Positions 16,722 to 26,731 of a DNA stretch of 64,000 nt are shown piece after piece. The notes beneath the pieces are model-generated. The model saw only the letters and a list, made by a program, of their open reading frames with translations. It did not search any database and was not told the DNA's origin. The DNA is taken from contig NZ_CP021112.1 of NCBI RefSeq assembly GCF_002119765.1, positions 5,078,501 to 5,142,500 of the forward strand. Reading direction: 5' to 3'. Within the stretch, counting starts at the first letter, position 1. Each line of letters starts with the position of its first letter. Both the position numbers and the translations under genes were made by a program. The stretch is from Pseudorhodoplanes sinuspersici. Its GTDB lineage: Bacteria; Pseudomonadota; Alphaproteobacteria; Rhizobiales; Xanthobacteraceae.

Positions 16722-17711
16722 CTATTTTTCGAACTTCAGATTGCCGGCCTTGATCACGTCCGACCACATCTTCTGCTCGTTCTCGATGACCTTCGTGAAT
16801 TCGTCAGTCCCGGTGCCGGTCGGCCGTACCGCCATGCCACGCAGTTTGTCCTTCACCTCGGTCTGTGTGATCACCGCACTCAGTTCCTTGTGGATCTTGT
16901 CCACGATCGCTTTCGGCGTTCCAGCCGGGACGAAAAATCCGCTCCACAAGCTGACATTCACATCCGGAAATCCAGATTCGGCCATCGTCGGCACGTCCGG
17001 CAGATCGGGAAAACGCTCCTTAGACAGCACAGCGAGCGCACGCAGCTTGCCGCCCTGAACCTGCGGCACCATCGGCGGCGGATCGACGACCGTCATCGCC
17101 GCGTTACCGGAAATCACCGCGAGGATGGATTCACCCGAGCTCTTGTAAGGGATGGCAGTACCGCTCGCGCCCGACTTCATCTTGAACAATTCGGACGGCA
17201 ACGTGAACGCCGGCGACGAGGTCGCGTAATTCGCCTTATCCTTGTTTGCGTTGGTCCAGGCGACAAGATCTTTCGCAGTCTTGGCCGGATGATCACTCCC
17301 GACCGTAAGGAAAAGCGGAAAATCTCCGATCATCGTCACGGGAATGAAATTCTTCAGCGTCTGATAGTCGGTCTTGTAGATCAGCGGGCCGATCGCCATC
17401 GCACCGCTTGCACCGACAAGGATCGTGTAACCATCGGCCGGCTCGCGCGCGACATATTCAGCCGACAGCCGGCCGCCGGCGCCCGCCTTGTTCTCGACGA
17501 CAACTGTCCAGCCGGTCCGTTTGCTCAATTCATTCTGGATCAGGCGCGCGAAGATATCGTTGCCGCCGCCGGCTGCGAAGCCAACGATCATGCGGATCGG
17601 CTTGTTGGGAAATGATGCGGCTGGATCCTGCGCCAAGGCCGCACCAGCGGACAAGCTCAAAGCAAGAATGCCGACGCTAAACGCTGAGCGGCTGAGCCAC
17701 CCTGAAACCAT
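16722..17711 (-). CDS. Bug-type (TctC) tripartite tricarboxylate solute-binding protein
   Basis: A 329-residue periplasmic protein. The signal peptide ends near AGAALAQ. The Bug signatures FPNKPIRMIVGFAAGGGNDI and VVVENKAGAGGRLSAEYVA, then PDVPTMAESGFP and WSGFFVPAGTP, are all present. Bug proteins bind carboxylated aliphatic or aromatic compounds. The start at 17711 follows GGGAGGAT. No TctA/TctB membrane genes are in the window. It lies just downstream of pobA on the same strand, so a 4-hydroxybenzoate-like or related aromatic acid is a possible ligand, by context only. Confidence 0.92.
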   Translation of the reverse strand: MVSGWLSRSAFSVGILALSLSAGAALAQDPAASFPNKPIRMIVGFAAGGGNDIFARLIQNELSKRTGWTVVVENKAGAGGRLSAEYVAREPADGYTILVGASGAMAIGPLIYKTDYQTLKNFIPVTMIGDFPLFLTVGSDHPAKTAKDLVAWTNANKDKANYATSSPAFTLPSELFKMKSGASGTAIPYKSSGESILAVISGNAAMTVVDPPPMVPQVQGGKLRALAVLSKERFPDLPDVPTMAESGFPDVNVSLWSGFFVPAGTPKAIVDKIHKELSAVITQTEVKDKLRGMAVRPTGTGTDEFTKVIENEQKMWSDVIKAGNLKFEK

Positions 17712-17847
17712 GCTATCCTCCCGTATCAGGTTTTTCTTGCCGGCACTGATTGATCGCACCGGTCACGTTCGCTTCACACCATAGCGGGTTCGCCCCCGAT
17801 CAGGATAGCCAATTTTTGATGGGCTTTGATCGCGTCCGGCAGGCGGT

Positions 17848-19029
<1,182 letters not shown>

Positions 19030-19148
19030 TTAGAGTTGAGACGCGCGTGTTACCGGCACGGCCTGCTCCGGCAAAGGTCTTTTTCCCGGAACGGCTGGCA
19101 CGTTTCATGAGGCTTTTGCAGTACGGCAATCATGCCGCACTGCACACA

Positions 19149-20645
19149 TCAACGATTCCCGCGAGCATCCGCGCGGAATGTCTTGGTTTCCGATACCGAA
19201 CCATCGCGGTACGTCAGCTCGATCGAAACGAATTTCGTGCCGGGCGAAAGCTTCAGATATGGCTGCGCGCTGTGCGGAATCGAAGATGGATTGCTTGGGT
19301 CACAGACCGGCATCGCCAGCTTCTTGTCCGGCACGGTCGAATCGATGCCGATCTTCACCTCGCGGATCGCGCAGCGATACGACATCAGATGTGTGTAATA
19401 GACCATCAGGCCATTGAACTCCCGGAACGACAGCCAGCTGCCGCTGGTCATTTCCAGGATCTGGCGCTCACCGCGTTCCAATGCAGCAACCGGGTCGAAC
19501 TTGATCGGGAACGGCTCCGCCCACTCGCCGCGGATATCGGCGTACCGCACATAGATCGTACCTTCCGGCGTATCGGCATCGAGCTGCAGTGACGGGTTGG
19601 GCATGCGCTTGCGCGTGCGCGGATCGAGCGTGTCGAGGAAGCCCGTCTCCCTGAAATTACCCTTGTCGCCATAGCGCCAGGAAATTGCGGTCACCGGATC
19701 GGCGAATGACAGCGTCACCGACCAGCCGCCATTGTGGCGCATGAAATTGGCCAGCGGCGCGTTGAGTTGCTCCGGCTCGCTCGGACGGTTCGGCAATGGC
19801 GACGGCTGCACCGGCAGGGCCGCGACCTGTTGCGGGATGACCTCCATCGCACGCTTTGGATCGAGCGTGCCGTTCAGCACCACATCGCCGACGATCTCGT
19901 CATAATAGGCCGGGCGCTGTGCGTGCTTGTATTTGCGCGCCAGCTCAGTGACGCTCGCCTGCGTGCGCTTGGCGACCTGCACCAGCGACAGTCCCGGTGT
20001 CTCCAGCTCCTTCACGAAATAGCGGGTGAACACGGAATTGGGGTCCTTGTCGTCAGCCGACGCATAATCGAGCGCGGTCTGGTTCTCGGACGCCGAATAG
20101 ATCACGAAGGCGCCGTCCTCGCTCATCGCCGCGAGACCACCGCCCCCACGGACACTGCGGGTGCCGGCGCGCTCGAACGGATTGTTGCGGCAGGCGTCGA
20201 GCACCAAAATAGTCGTGCGGACGCCCTTGCTGCGGACCCGCTCCATGATCCGCCGGGCAAGGAAGGAGTTCTCGTGAATCTTTTCCTCCTCGCCGTCGAG
20301 GGCCATCGGCACGTCGGTCGGTAAGAGGTAATTCTCGCCTTTGATCTGGAAGCCGTGGCCAGCGAAGAAGAAAAAGGCGGTATCGCCTTCCGACAGCGCC
20401 CGCTCAAAGGCAGTCAGGCTGTCGCTCATGCTGCGGCGGTTCTGGTTGGTGGCCGAGATCACCTGGAAGCCGAGACCCTTGAGGGTCTTGGCGATCCGCT
20501 CGGCATCGTTGCCGGCTTTCCTGAGGGGCGTCACGTTCTGATAGGTGTCGTTGCCGATCACCAGTGCCACGCGCTTCTGCGCCGCCGCCGGTGTGAGCCC
20601 CAGCGCAAGCAGCATTGCTGCGACAATACACGTCAGCCTGACCAT
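19149..20645 (-). CDS. Secreted caspase-like (peptidase C14) protein
   Basis: A 498-residue protein with a signal peptide (residues 1-22, ending TPAAAQ). Residues about 24-260 form a caspase-like domain: RVALVIGNDTY, then the catalytic His in FFFFAGHGFQ (His97) and Cys in VLDACRNNPF (Cys152). Both catalytic residues are present, so an active peptidase is expected. The C-terminal half (about 290-498) is a beta-rich region I do not recognise. Such exported metacaspase-like proteins are frequent in Rhizobiales, mostly without known substrates. It is divergent from the Bug, metallopeptidase and ATP-grasp genes. Confidence 0.88.
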   Translation of the reverse strand: MVRLTCIVAAMLLALGLTPAAAQKRVALVIGNDTYQNVTPLRKAGNDAERIAKTLKGLGFQVISATNQNRRSMSDSLTAFERALSEGDTAFFFFAGHGFQIKGENYLLPTDVPMALDGEEEKIHENSFLARRIMERVRSKGVRTTILVLDACRNNPFERAGTRSVRGGGGLAAMSEDGAFVIYSASENQTALDYASADDKDPNSVFTRYFVKELETPGLSLVQVAKRTQASVTELARKYKHAQRPAYYDEIVGDVVLNGTLDPKRAMEVIPQQVAALPVQPSPLPNRPSEPEQLNAPLANFMRHNGGWSVTLSFADPVTAISWRYGDKGNFRETGFLDTLDPRTRKRMPNPSLQLDADTPEGTIYVRYADIRGEWAEPFPIKFDPVAALERGERQILEMTSGSWLSFREFNGLMVYYTHLMSYRCAIREVKIGIDSTVPDKKLAMPVCDPSNPSSIPHSAQPYLKLSPGTKFVSIELTYRDGSVSETKTFRADARGNR

Positions 20646-20870
20646 GAATGCGCCCCCTCAGAACGCCGCTAAGCCTTGAAGAATCGCGGGCGCCACGTGG
20701 AGCGCCTAGTCAGCCATAGTCGCATGAAAGGCTGCTGCGGTTCAATTTTGACGGCCGTCCGGATCGGATATTCACCCGCCCGAATTGAGGCAATACGGAA
20801 TCGCCGTTATCAATTGTGTGACACAGCGCCGTGAGAGTGCTGGAGCAAGGGGCGAACGCGGGAGGACGAG
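20646..20870. promoter_or_regulatory. Divergent intergenic region
   Basis: 225 bp between the caspase-like gene (minus) and the Bug gene (plus). It should hold both promoters, but I could not identify confident -35/-10 pairs or an operator. A GGAGG site sits 7 bp before the Bug ATG. Confidence 0.4.
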
Positions 20871-21893
20871 ATGATGAACCGGGACCATGGCATGAGCCAA
20901 AGGCGTATGATGCGCGGGCGGGAAACGGCGGCGGCAGCGTTTGCAATCGCCCTTGTCGGCGCGATGCTGGCCATGGCCGGCACCCCGGCTCAAGCCCAGA
21001 CCTGGCCGCAGCGCCCGGTCCGGCTGGTGCTGCCCTTCGGCGCCGGCAGTGCCACGGACGTGGCCGCGCGGCTGATGACCGACAAGCTGCAGGCCAAGTG
21101 GGGCCAGCCGGTCGTGATCGAAAACAAGCCGGGAGCTGACGGCCTACTCGCCATCAACGCCTTCCTGCAGGCCAATGACGACCACGTCCTGCTTTATTCC
21201 TCCAGCGCCTCGTTCATGGCGCATCCCTATACGCTCGACAAAATGACCTACGATTTCGAGCGCGACATGACGCCGATCGCGCGGGTGACCGATACCGTGC
21301 TCTGCGTGAATGTGCCGGCCTCCTCGCCGATCCAGACGCTCGGCCAGTTCGTCGCCGCCACGCGCGCCGCCCCCGGCAAAATGAACGTCACCGGGGCGCC
21401 CGGCGTGCCGGATTTCACCCTCGACTATTTCCTGAAGACGCAAGGGCTGCAGGCCCAGAAGATTCCGTTCAAGAATATCGTCGAGGCGGCCACCGCCCTC
21501 GCCGGCGGCCAGATCGACTTTCTCCTGACCTCGGTCGCCATCGTCCAGCCGCTGGTCAGCGCCGGCAAGATCCGCATCCTTGCGGTCACAAGCCGCGAGC
21601 GTGCATCCTTCGCACCCGATATTCCGACCGTCCACGAACTCGGCTTCGGCGGCCTCGGCGTCGAAACCACCGCTGGCCTGTATGGACCCAAGACGATGCC
21701 GCGTGAATTACGTGAACGTATCGCCCGCGATGTGACGGAGGTCGCTGCCGACAAAACTGTCTCGGAGCGGTTGCTCGCCACCGGCCAGGTGGTGCGGACC
21801 GGAAGCCCGGACCAGCTTGCGAGCACTATCAAGGAGCAATCCGACCTGACCGCCCGTATCGCCAAGACACTCGATCTGAAACCGAAAAACTAG
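20871..21893 (+). CDS. Bug-type (TctC) solute-binding protein
   Basis: A 340-residue exported protein. After a long N-region, a hydrophobic signal segment ends at AGTPAQAQ. Bug motifs: WPQRPVRLVLPFGAGSATDV, VVIENKPGADGLLAI, FAPDIPTVHELGFGG. The GGSA-type loop has changed (GAGSATDV). The ligand is unknown. The ATG at 20871 follows GGAGGACGAG. It ends only 16 bp before the metallopeptidase gene, whose ribosome-binding site AGGAGC overlaps the stop, so the three plus-strand genes may be one transcript. Confidence 0.9.
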   Translation: MMNRDHGMSQRRMMRGRETAAAAFAIALVGAMLAMAGTPAQAQTWPQRPVRLVLPFGAGSATDVAARLMTDKLQAKWGQPVVIENKPGADGLLAINAFLQANDDHVLLYSSSASFMAHPYTLDKMTYDFERDMTPIARVTDTVLCVNVPASSPIQTLGQFVAATRAAPGKMNVTGAPGVPDFTLDYFLKTQGLQAQKIPFKNIVEAATALAGGQIDFLLTSVAIVQPLVSAGKIRILAVTSRERASFAPDIPTVHELGFGGLGVETTAGLYGPKTMPRELRERIARDVTEVAADKTVSERLLATGQVVRTGSPDQLASTIKEQSDLTARIAKTLDLKPKN

Positions 21894-21909
21894 GAGCCAA
21901 ACCCACAGA

Positions 21910-22938
21910 ATGCAGCGCAGATTCAAATGGGCTTCGCTGCCGGATGACAAGCTGCTGAAACTGCGGCTGAAGGACCTGCACGTCCGTGTCGATGGCACAT
22001 GGCTCGAAGACTGTCTGCAGGACCTCTACGAGGAACTCGAAGAACGCGACCTTCGCATCCACCCTCATGTCTGGCTGTCAGATGAATGGTTCAGCCCCGA
22101 TACGACACCGGGCATCGCCATCCCGTTCTATCTCGCGCATCCGCGGCTGATGCAGCTCGAGCGCAAAATGATCATCGACGTCGAAGGCGGCACGCGGCTC
22201 GACTGCATGCGCATCCTGCGTCACGAAACCGGCCATGTGATCCAGAACGCATTCAAGCTGCAGCGCCGCCGCCGCTGGCAGGAATTGTTCGGCAATTCTT
22301 CCGCGCATTATCCGCGCTATTACCGGCCCAACCCGGCAAGCAAGAATTACGTGCAGCATTTGCGCCTGTGGTATGCGCAAAGCCATCCCGACGAGGATTT
22401 TGCCGAAACCTTCGCCGTATGGTTGAAGCCGCGTTCGGACTGGCGCAAGCGCTATGCGGGATGGCCGGCTTTACGCAAACTCGAATATGTCGACGAGGTG
22501 ATGAACGAGGTCGCCGGCCAGCGCTCGCAATTGCCGCGCGGCCCCGCGGTGCATCCGTTGAGCCAGATCAAGACAACCTTGGCCGTTCACTACGAAAAGA
22601 AGCAGGCGCTTTACGCTGTTGACACGCCACGCACCTATGATCGCGAACTGCTTCGCATTTTCTCCGACGACCCGAAACATCGCAGCACGTCGCCGACAGC
22701 CGCCGAATTCATCCGGCGCAATCGCTCCCACATTCGTCACGTCGTGGCACGCTGGACCGGCGAATATCAGTTGACACTCGACACCGTTCTCGACGACATG
22801 ATCGACCGTTGCCGGGAACTGAAATTACGCGCCGTCGGTCCCGAACGGCAATTACGAACAGATTTCACCGTTTTGTTAACGGCGAAGACGGTTCACTCGC
22901 TTTATAGTCCGTCTCGCCGACAATGGTACGCCCTATGA
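21910..22938 (+). CDS. Putative HExxH zinc metallopeptidase coupled to an ATP-grasp ligase
   Basis: A 342-residue protein without a signal peptide. The zinc motif HETGH is at residues 105-109 (RILRHETGHVIQ), and a downstream glutamate in DEDFAETFAVWL (about residue 166) could be the third ligand. This matches uncharacterised bacterial zinc-binding metallopeptidase families. The rest is basic and helical, with no recognised domain. The stop TGA overlaps the ATG of the next gene (ATGA), so the two proteins are made together. Function is unknown; with an ATP-grasp partner, cleavage or maturation of a ligated peptide is a reasonable hypothesis. Confidence 0.8.
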   Translation: MQRRFKWASLPDDKLLKLRLKDLHVRVDGTWLEDCLQDLYEELEERDLRIHPHVWLSDEWFSPDTTPGIAIPFYLAHPRLMQLERKMIIDVEGGTRLDCMRILRHETGHVIQNAFKLQRRRRWQELFGNSSAHYPRYYRPNPASKNYVQHLRLWYAQSHPDEDFAETFAVWLKPRSDWRKRYAGWPALRKLEYVDEVMNEVAGQRSQLPRGPAVHPLSQIKTTLAVHYEKKQALYAVDTPRTYDRELLRIFSDDPKHRSTSPTAAEFIRRNRSHIRHVVARWTGEYQLTLDTVLDDMIDRCRELKLRAVGPERQLRTDFTVLLTAKTVHSLYSPSRRQWYAL

Positions 22939-23951
22939 AAAAAACGCGCGTTCTGGTTCTTTTGCATCCAGAGCAGGCGCCGCCGGACTCGATCAAAGGA
23001 TACAGCGAGCAGGATATACTCGCGTTCAAGACCGGCTACGACGTCGTCAATACATTGCGAAAGGCGCGGCACGAAGTTCGTGTCCTCGGCGTGCAATATG
23101 AATTGCGGCCGATCCGGCAAGAAATCGAAGATTTCAAACCCGACATCGTCTTCAACTTGCTGGAGGAATTTCACGGCGAGCCGGCCTACGACCAGAATGT
23201 CGCAAGCTATCTCGAATTGCTCCGCATCCCCTATACCGGCTGCAATCCGCGTGGATTGATTTTGTCACGCGGCAAGGATCTGTCGAAGAAACTCGTTCAC
23301 TATCATCGCATTCCGACACCAGCCTTCGCCGTCTTCCCGATGAACCGGAGAATCAAGCGGCCTGACCGTCTGCCTTTTCCGCTGATTGTCAAAAGCCTGA
23401 GCGAGGATGCGTCGCTTGGCATTGCGCAGAAATCCATCGTCGATAACGACGACAGGCTGGAGGAGCGCGTCACCTTCATTCACGAAAAGATCGGCACCGC
23501 TGCGATTGCCGAGCAATATATCGACGGCCGCGAACTTTATGTCAGCGTGCTCGGCAACGAACGGCTGCGCCTTTTCCCGATCTGGGAGCTTGAATTCGGC
23601 GATATCGGCAGCCGCATTGCAACCGCCAAAGTGAAATTCGATGTCAAATATCAGGAAGAGCGCGGCATCCTGCAGGGCGCCGCTGTCGATCTTGCGCCGG
23701 ACATTGAAAAGCGCATTTACAGCCTGACACGCCGCATTTGCCGCACCCTCGAACTCGACGGTTACGCGCGCGTCGATTTTCGGCTCGCGGCCGATGGCAC
23801 GCCGTATTTTCTCGAGGCTAACCCCAACCCGGAAATCGCCCGCCATGAAGTGTTCGCGGAAGCGGCTGAATATGGCGGCATGAAGTATTCCGATATGCTG
23901 CGCCGGATCGTCCAGCTTGGCCTGCAGCGCAGCCGGAAGATGCAGCGCTAG
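22935..23951 (+). CDS. ATP-grasp ligase, D-Ala-D-Ala ligase-like
   Basis: A 338-residue ATP-grasp protein. The N-terminal fold has DIVFNLLEEFHGEPAYDQNV and LLRIPYTGCNPRGLILSRGK, as in Ddl. The ATP-binding Lys is in FPLIVKSLSEDASLGIA, and the Mg-binding residues are in FRLAADGTPYFLEANPNPEI. It forms an amide or peptide bond with ATP, but it is divergent from true Ddl and lies outside any cell-wall cluster. ATG 22935 overlaps the preceding TGA; an ATG 12 bp earlier is also in frame. Pairing with a metallopeptidase suggests a non-ribosomal peptide or protein-modifying role. Confidence 0.85.
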   Translation: MKKTRVLVLLHPEQAPPDSIKGYSEQDILAFKTGYDVVNTLRKARHEVRVLGVQYELRPIRQEIEDFKPDIVFNLLEEFHGEPAYDQNVASYLELLRIPYTGCNPRGLILSRGKDLSKKLVHYHRIPTPAFAVFPMNRRIKRPDRLPFPLIVKSLSEDASLGIAQKSIVDNDDRLEERVTFIHEKIGTAAIAEQYIDGRELYVSVLGNERLRLFPIWELEFGDIGSRIATAKVKFDVKYQEERGILQGAAVDLAPDIEKRIYSLTRRICRTLELDGYARVDFRLAADGTPYFLEANPNPEIARHEVFAEAAEYGGMKYSDMLRRIVQLGLQRSRKMQR

Positions 23952-23990
23952 CCTGAAGGCATTGCGAGTGGCGAGCCGGCCGCGTCCGTC

Positions 23991-25160
23991 TTACTTGATC
24001 GCAGCGAACGCGCCCTCCAGATCGGCGATCAGATCGTCCACGTCCTCGATCCCGACCGACAACCGCACAAGACCGTCGTTGATACCGAGCTCCGCCCTCA
24101 CCTCTGGCGGTACCGATCCATGTGTCATCACGCCGGGATGCTCGATCAGGCTTTCGATGGCGCCAAGGCTTTCGGCGAGCGCGAATAATTCCGTCCGTTC
24201 GAGGAACGCTTTCGCACCATCGAGATCGGTTTTCAATTCCACCGAGATCATGCCGCCGAAGGCGCGCATCTGAGCTTTCGCCAACGCATGCTGCGGATGG
24301 CTCTCAAGTCCTGGATAGATCACGCGCTTCACTTTCGAATGCGCTTCCAGCCACTCGGCAATTTTCAGCGCCGATGCCGATTGCCGCTCCATCCGCAATG
24401 ACAGGGTTTTCACGCCGCGCAATGCCAGGAATGAATCGAATGGCCCCTGGATGCCGCCGATGGCGTTCTGCAGAAAGCCGAGCCGCTCACGCATGTCCGC
24501 ATTGTCGCCAACGACGGCAATGCCGCCGACCATGTCGGAATGACCGTTGAGATATTTCGTCGTCGAATGCACCGCAATATCGAATCCATGCTCGATCGGC
24601 CGCTGGATATAGGGGCTGGCAAAGGTGTTGTCGGCGACCGCAATGATCCTGTGCTTGCGCGCGATCTCGGCAATGCGCGTCAGGTCGGCGAGCTTCAGCA
24701 GTGGATTGGTCGGCGTCTCGACCCAGATCATCTTCGTGTCGGGGCGGATCGCCTTCTCCACCGCCGCCAGATCGCTCAGGTCGACATAGGTCGTTTTGAT
24801 CCCGGCCGAGCGCTCGCGCACGCGCGCGAACAGCCGCCGTGTCCCGCCATAGAGATCGTCGGACGCCACCACATGCGCCCCCTGATCGAGGCATTCGAGA
24901 ATGGTCGAGATCGCCGCGAGCCCCGACGCGAAGGCAAATCCGGCCGTCCCGCTTTCCAGATCAGCCACGCAGCGCTCGAAGGCCATCCGCGTCGGATTTT
25001 GCGAGCGCGCATATTCATAGCCTTTGTGAACGCCGGGACTCTGTTGCACATAGGTCGAGGTCGCATAGATCGGCATCATCACCGCGCCGGTCGTCGGATC
25101 GGGCGACTGGCCGGCATGGACGCAGCGGGTGGCAAAGCCGGGACGGTTGGGTTTGGTCAT
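23991..25160 (-). CDS. PLP-dependent cystathionine gamma-lyase/gamma-synthase family enzyme
   Basis: A 389-residue Cys/Met-metabolism PLP enzyme. The PLP lysine is in HSTTKYLNGHSDMVGG. YEYARSQNPTRMAFE, GFAFASGLAAI, WVETPTNPLLKLAD and the C-terminal SLGAIESLIEHPGVMTH are typical. The start ATG at 25160 (MTKPNRPG) agrees with family length. Cystathionine gamma-lyase, gamma-synthase and O-acylhomoserine sulfhydrylase are hard to separate by eye. The presence of cystathionine beta-synthase 2.4 kb away favours the lyase of reverse transsulfuration. It is divergent from eutB. Confidence 0.92.
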   Translation of the reverse strand: MTKPNRPGFATRCVHAGQSPDPTTGAVMMPIYATSTYVQQSPGVHKGYEYARSQNPTRMAFERCVADLESGTAGFAFASGLAAISTILECLDQGAHVVASDDLYGGTRRLFARVRERSAGIKTTYVDLSDLAAVEKAIRPDTKMIWVETPTNPLLKLADLTRIAEIARKHRIIAVADNTFASPYIQRPIEHGFDIAVHSTTKYLNGHSDMVGGIAVVGDNADMRERLGFLQNAIGGIQGPFDSFLALRGVKTLSLRMERQSASALKIAEWLEAHSKVKRVIYPGLESHPQHALAKAQMRAFGGMISVELKTDLDGAKAFLERTELFALAESLGAIESLIEHPGVMTHGSVPPEVRAELGINDGLVRLSVGIEDVDDLIADLEGAFAAIK

Positions 25161-25348
25161 TGATGAAACACCGGTCTGTCGCTGTGCGATGAAAGATTCA
25201 GCACGCCAGTAATCACAAAACGTTAGTCTGGTCACGCCATAGAATAAGATGCTGCTGTACGGTCTGAATTCGATACTTATATTGCTGAAATCGATCTCGG
25301 GCTGTGTATCCCGTCCTGCATGGACGGCAACAAGGTCTGGCTTCCCTG

Positions 25349-26731
25349 ATGTATTGCGCAACGATCGGCACCCAGCGTTATACGTTCGACGACCTGAAGA
25401 CCTTGCTCGCCAAGGCAACGCCCCTGCGCAGCGGCGACCAGTTGGCCGGCGTTGCCGCCGAAACAGGTGAGGAACGCGTCGCCGCGCAGTTTGCGCTGGC
25501 CGACCTGCCGCTCGATACATTCCTGCGGCATGACGTCGTTCCCTATGAGACCGATGAAGTCAGCCGGCTGATCGCCGATACGCATGATCGCGATGCCTTT
25601 GCGACGGTGTCGCATCTCACCGTCGGCGGGTTTCGCGACTGGCTGCTGTCAGACGAAGCAACGGCCTCGTCACTCACCGCCCTCGCCCCCGGCATCACGC
25701 CGGAAATGGCGGCCGCCGTCTCCAAGATCAGCCGGCTGCAGGATCTGATGGTGATGGCGGCGAAATGCTCGGTCGTCACTCGCTTTCGCAATACCATCGG
25801 CTTGCCCGGACATTTCTCCGTCCGCCTGCAGCCCAACCACCCGACCGACGATGCCCGCGGCATTGCCGCCAGCATCCTCGATGGGCTCTTGCTCGGGTCA
25901 GGCGACGCCGTCATCGGCATCAACCCCGCCACCGACAGCGTCGAGCGCGCGCACATGTTGCTCTGCATGCTCGATGACATCCGCCAGAAGCTCGACATCC
26001 CGACACAAACCTGCGTGTTGGCGCATGTCACGACGACGCTCGAATTGATGCACAAAGGATCACCTGTCGATCTCGTGTTTCAATCCATCGCCGGCACGGA
26101 GGCGGCCAACAAGGCCTTCGGCATCGACCTCGCCCTGCTGACGGAGGCGCACGATGCGGCGCTATCGCTGAAGCGTGGCACGATCGGCAACAACGTCATG
26201 TATTTCGAAACCGGTCAAGGCAGCGCGCTTTCCGCCAACGCCCACCACGGGGTCGATCAACAAACGCTCGAAGCGCGCGCCTATGCCGTGGCGCGGCGCT
26301 ACAAACCGCTGCTGGTCAACACGGTGGTCGGCTTCATCGGCCCGGAATATCTGTTCGACGGCAAGCAGATCACACGCGCCGGACTTGAGGATCATTTCTG
26401 CGGCAAGCTGCTCGGTCTGCCGATGGGTGTCGATGTCTGCTACACCAATCACGCCGAGGCCGATCAGGACGACATGGATGCGCTTCTGGCACTTCTTGTC
26501 GCCTCCGGAGTGAATTTTATTATGGGCGTTCCGGGCGCCGACGACATCATGCTCGGCTACCAGAGCACCTCGTTCCATGATGCGCTGGCGATGCGCGATC
26601 TCTTTGACCGCAAGCCGGCGCCGGAATTCGAGGACTGGCTGTCGCGGCAAGGGCTGATGAACGAGGCTGGACACATCCGCCCGCGCGAATTGCCCGGCCG
26701 TTTCCGCGCCCTGCTTCCGGATCTGTCATGA
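25349..26731 (+). CDS. eutB: Ethanolamine ammonia-lyase large subunit
   Basis: The 460-residue large subunit of the adenosylcobalamin-dependent lyase that splits ethanolamine into acetaldehyde and ammonia. EutB blocks are clear: LRSGDQLAGVAAETGEERVA near the N-terminus, GLPGHFSVRLQPNHPTDD, YFETGQGSALSANAHHGVDQ and NFIMGVPGADDIMLGYQ. The start at 25349 matches the usual N-terminus; an in-frame upstream start at 25304 is less likely. The stop overlaps eutC by ATGA. No microcompartment shell or eut regulatory genes are nearby, so this is a minimal eutBC unit. No cobalamin riboswitch is evident upstream. Confidence 0.95.
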   Translation: MYCATIGTQRYTFDDLKTLLAKATPLRSGDQLAGVAAETGEERVAAQFALADLPLDTFLRHDVVPYETDEVSRLIADTHDRDAFATVSHLTVGGFRDWLLSDEATASSLTALAPGITPEMAAAVSKISRLQDLMVMAAKCSVVTRFRNTIGLPGHFSVRLQPNHPTDDARGIAASILDGLLLGSGDAVIGINPATDSVERAHMLLCMLDDIRQKLDIPTQTCVLAHVTTTLELMHKGSPVDLVFQSIAGTEAANKAFGIDLALLTEAHDAALSLKRGTIGNNVMYFETGQGSALSANAHHGVDQQTLEARAYAVARRYKPLLVNTVVGFIGPEYLFDGKQITRAGLEDHFCGKLLGLPMGVDVCYTNHAEADQDDMDALLALLVASGVNFIMGVPGADDIMLGYQSTSFHDALAMRDLFDRKPAPEFEDWLSRQGLMNEAGHIRPRELPGRFRALLPDLS

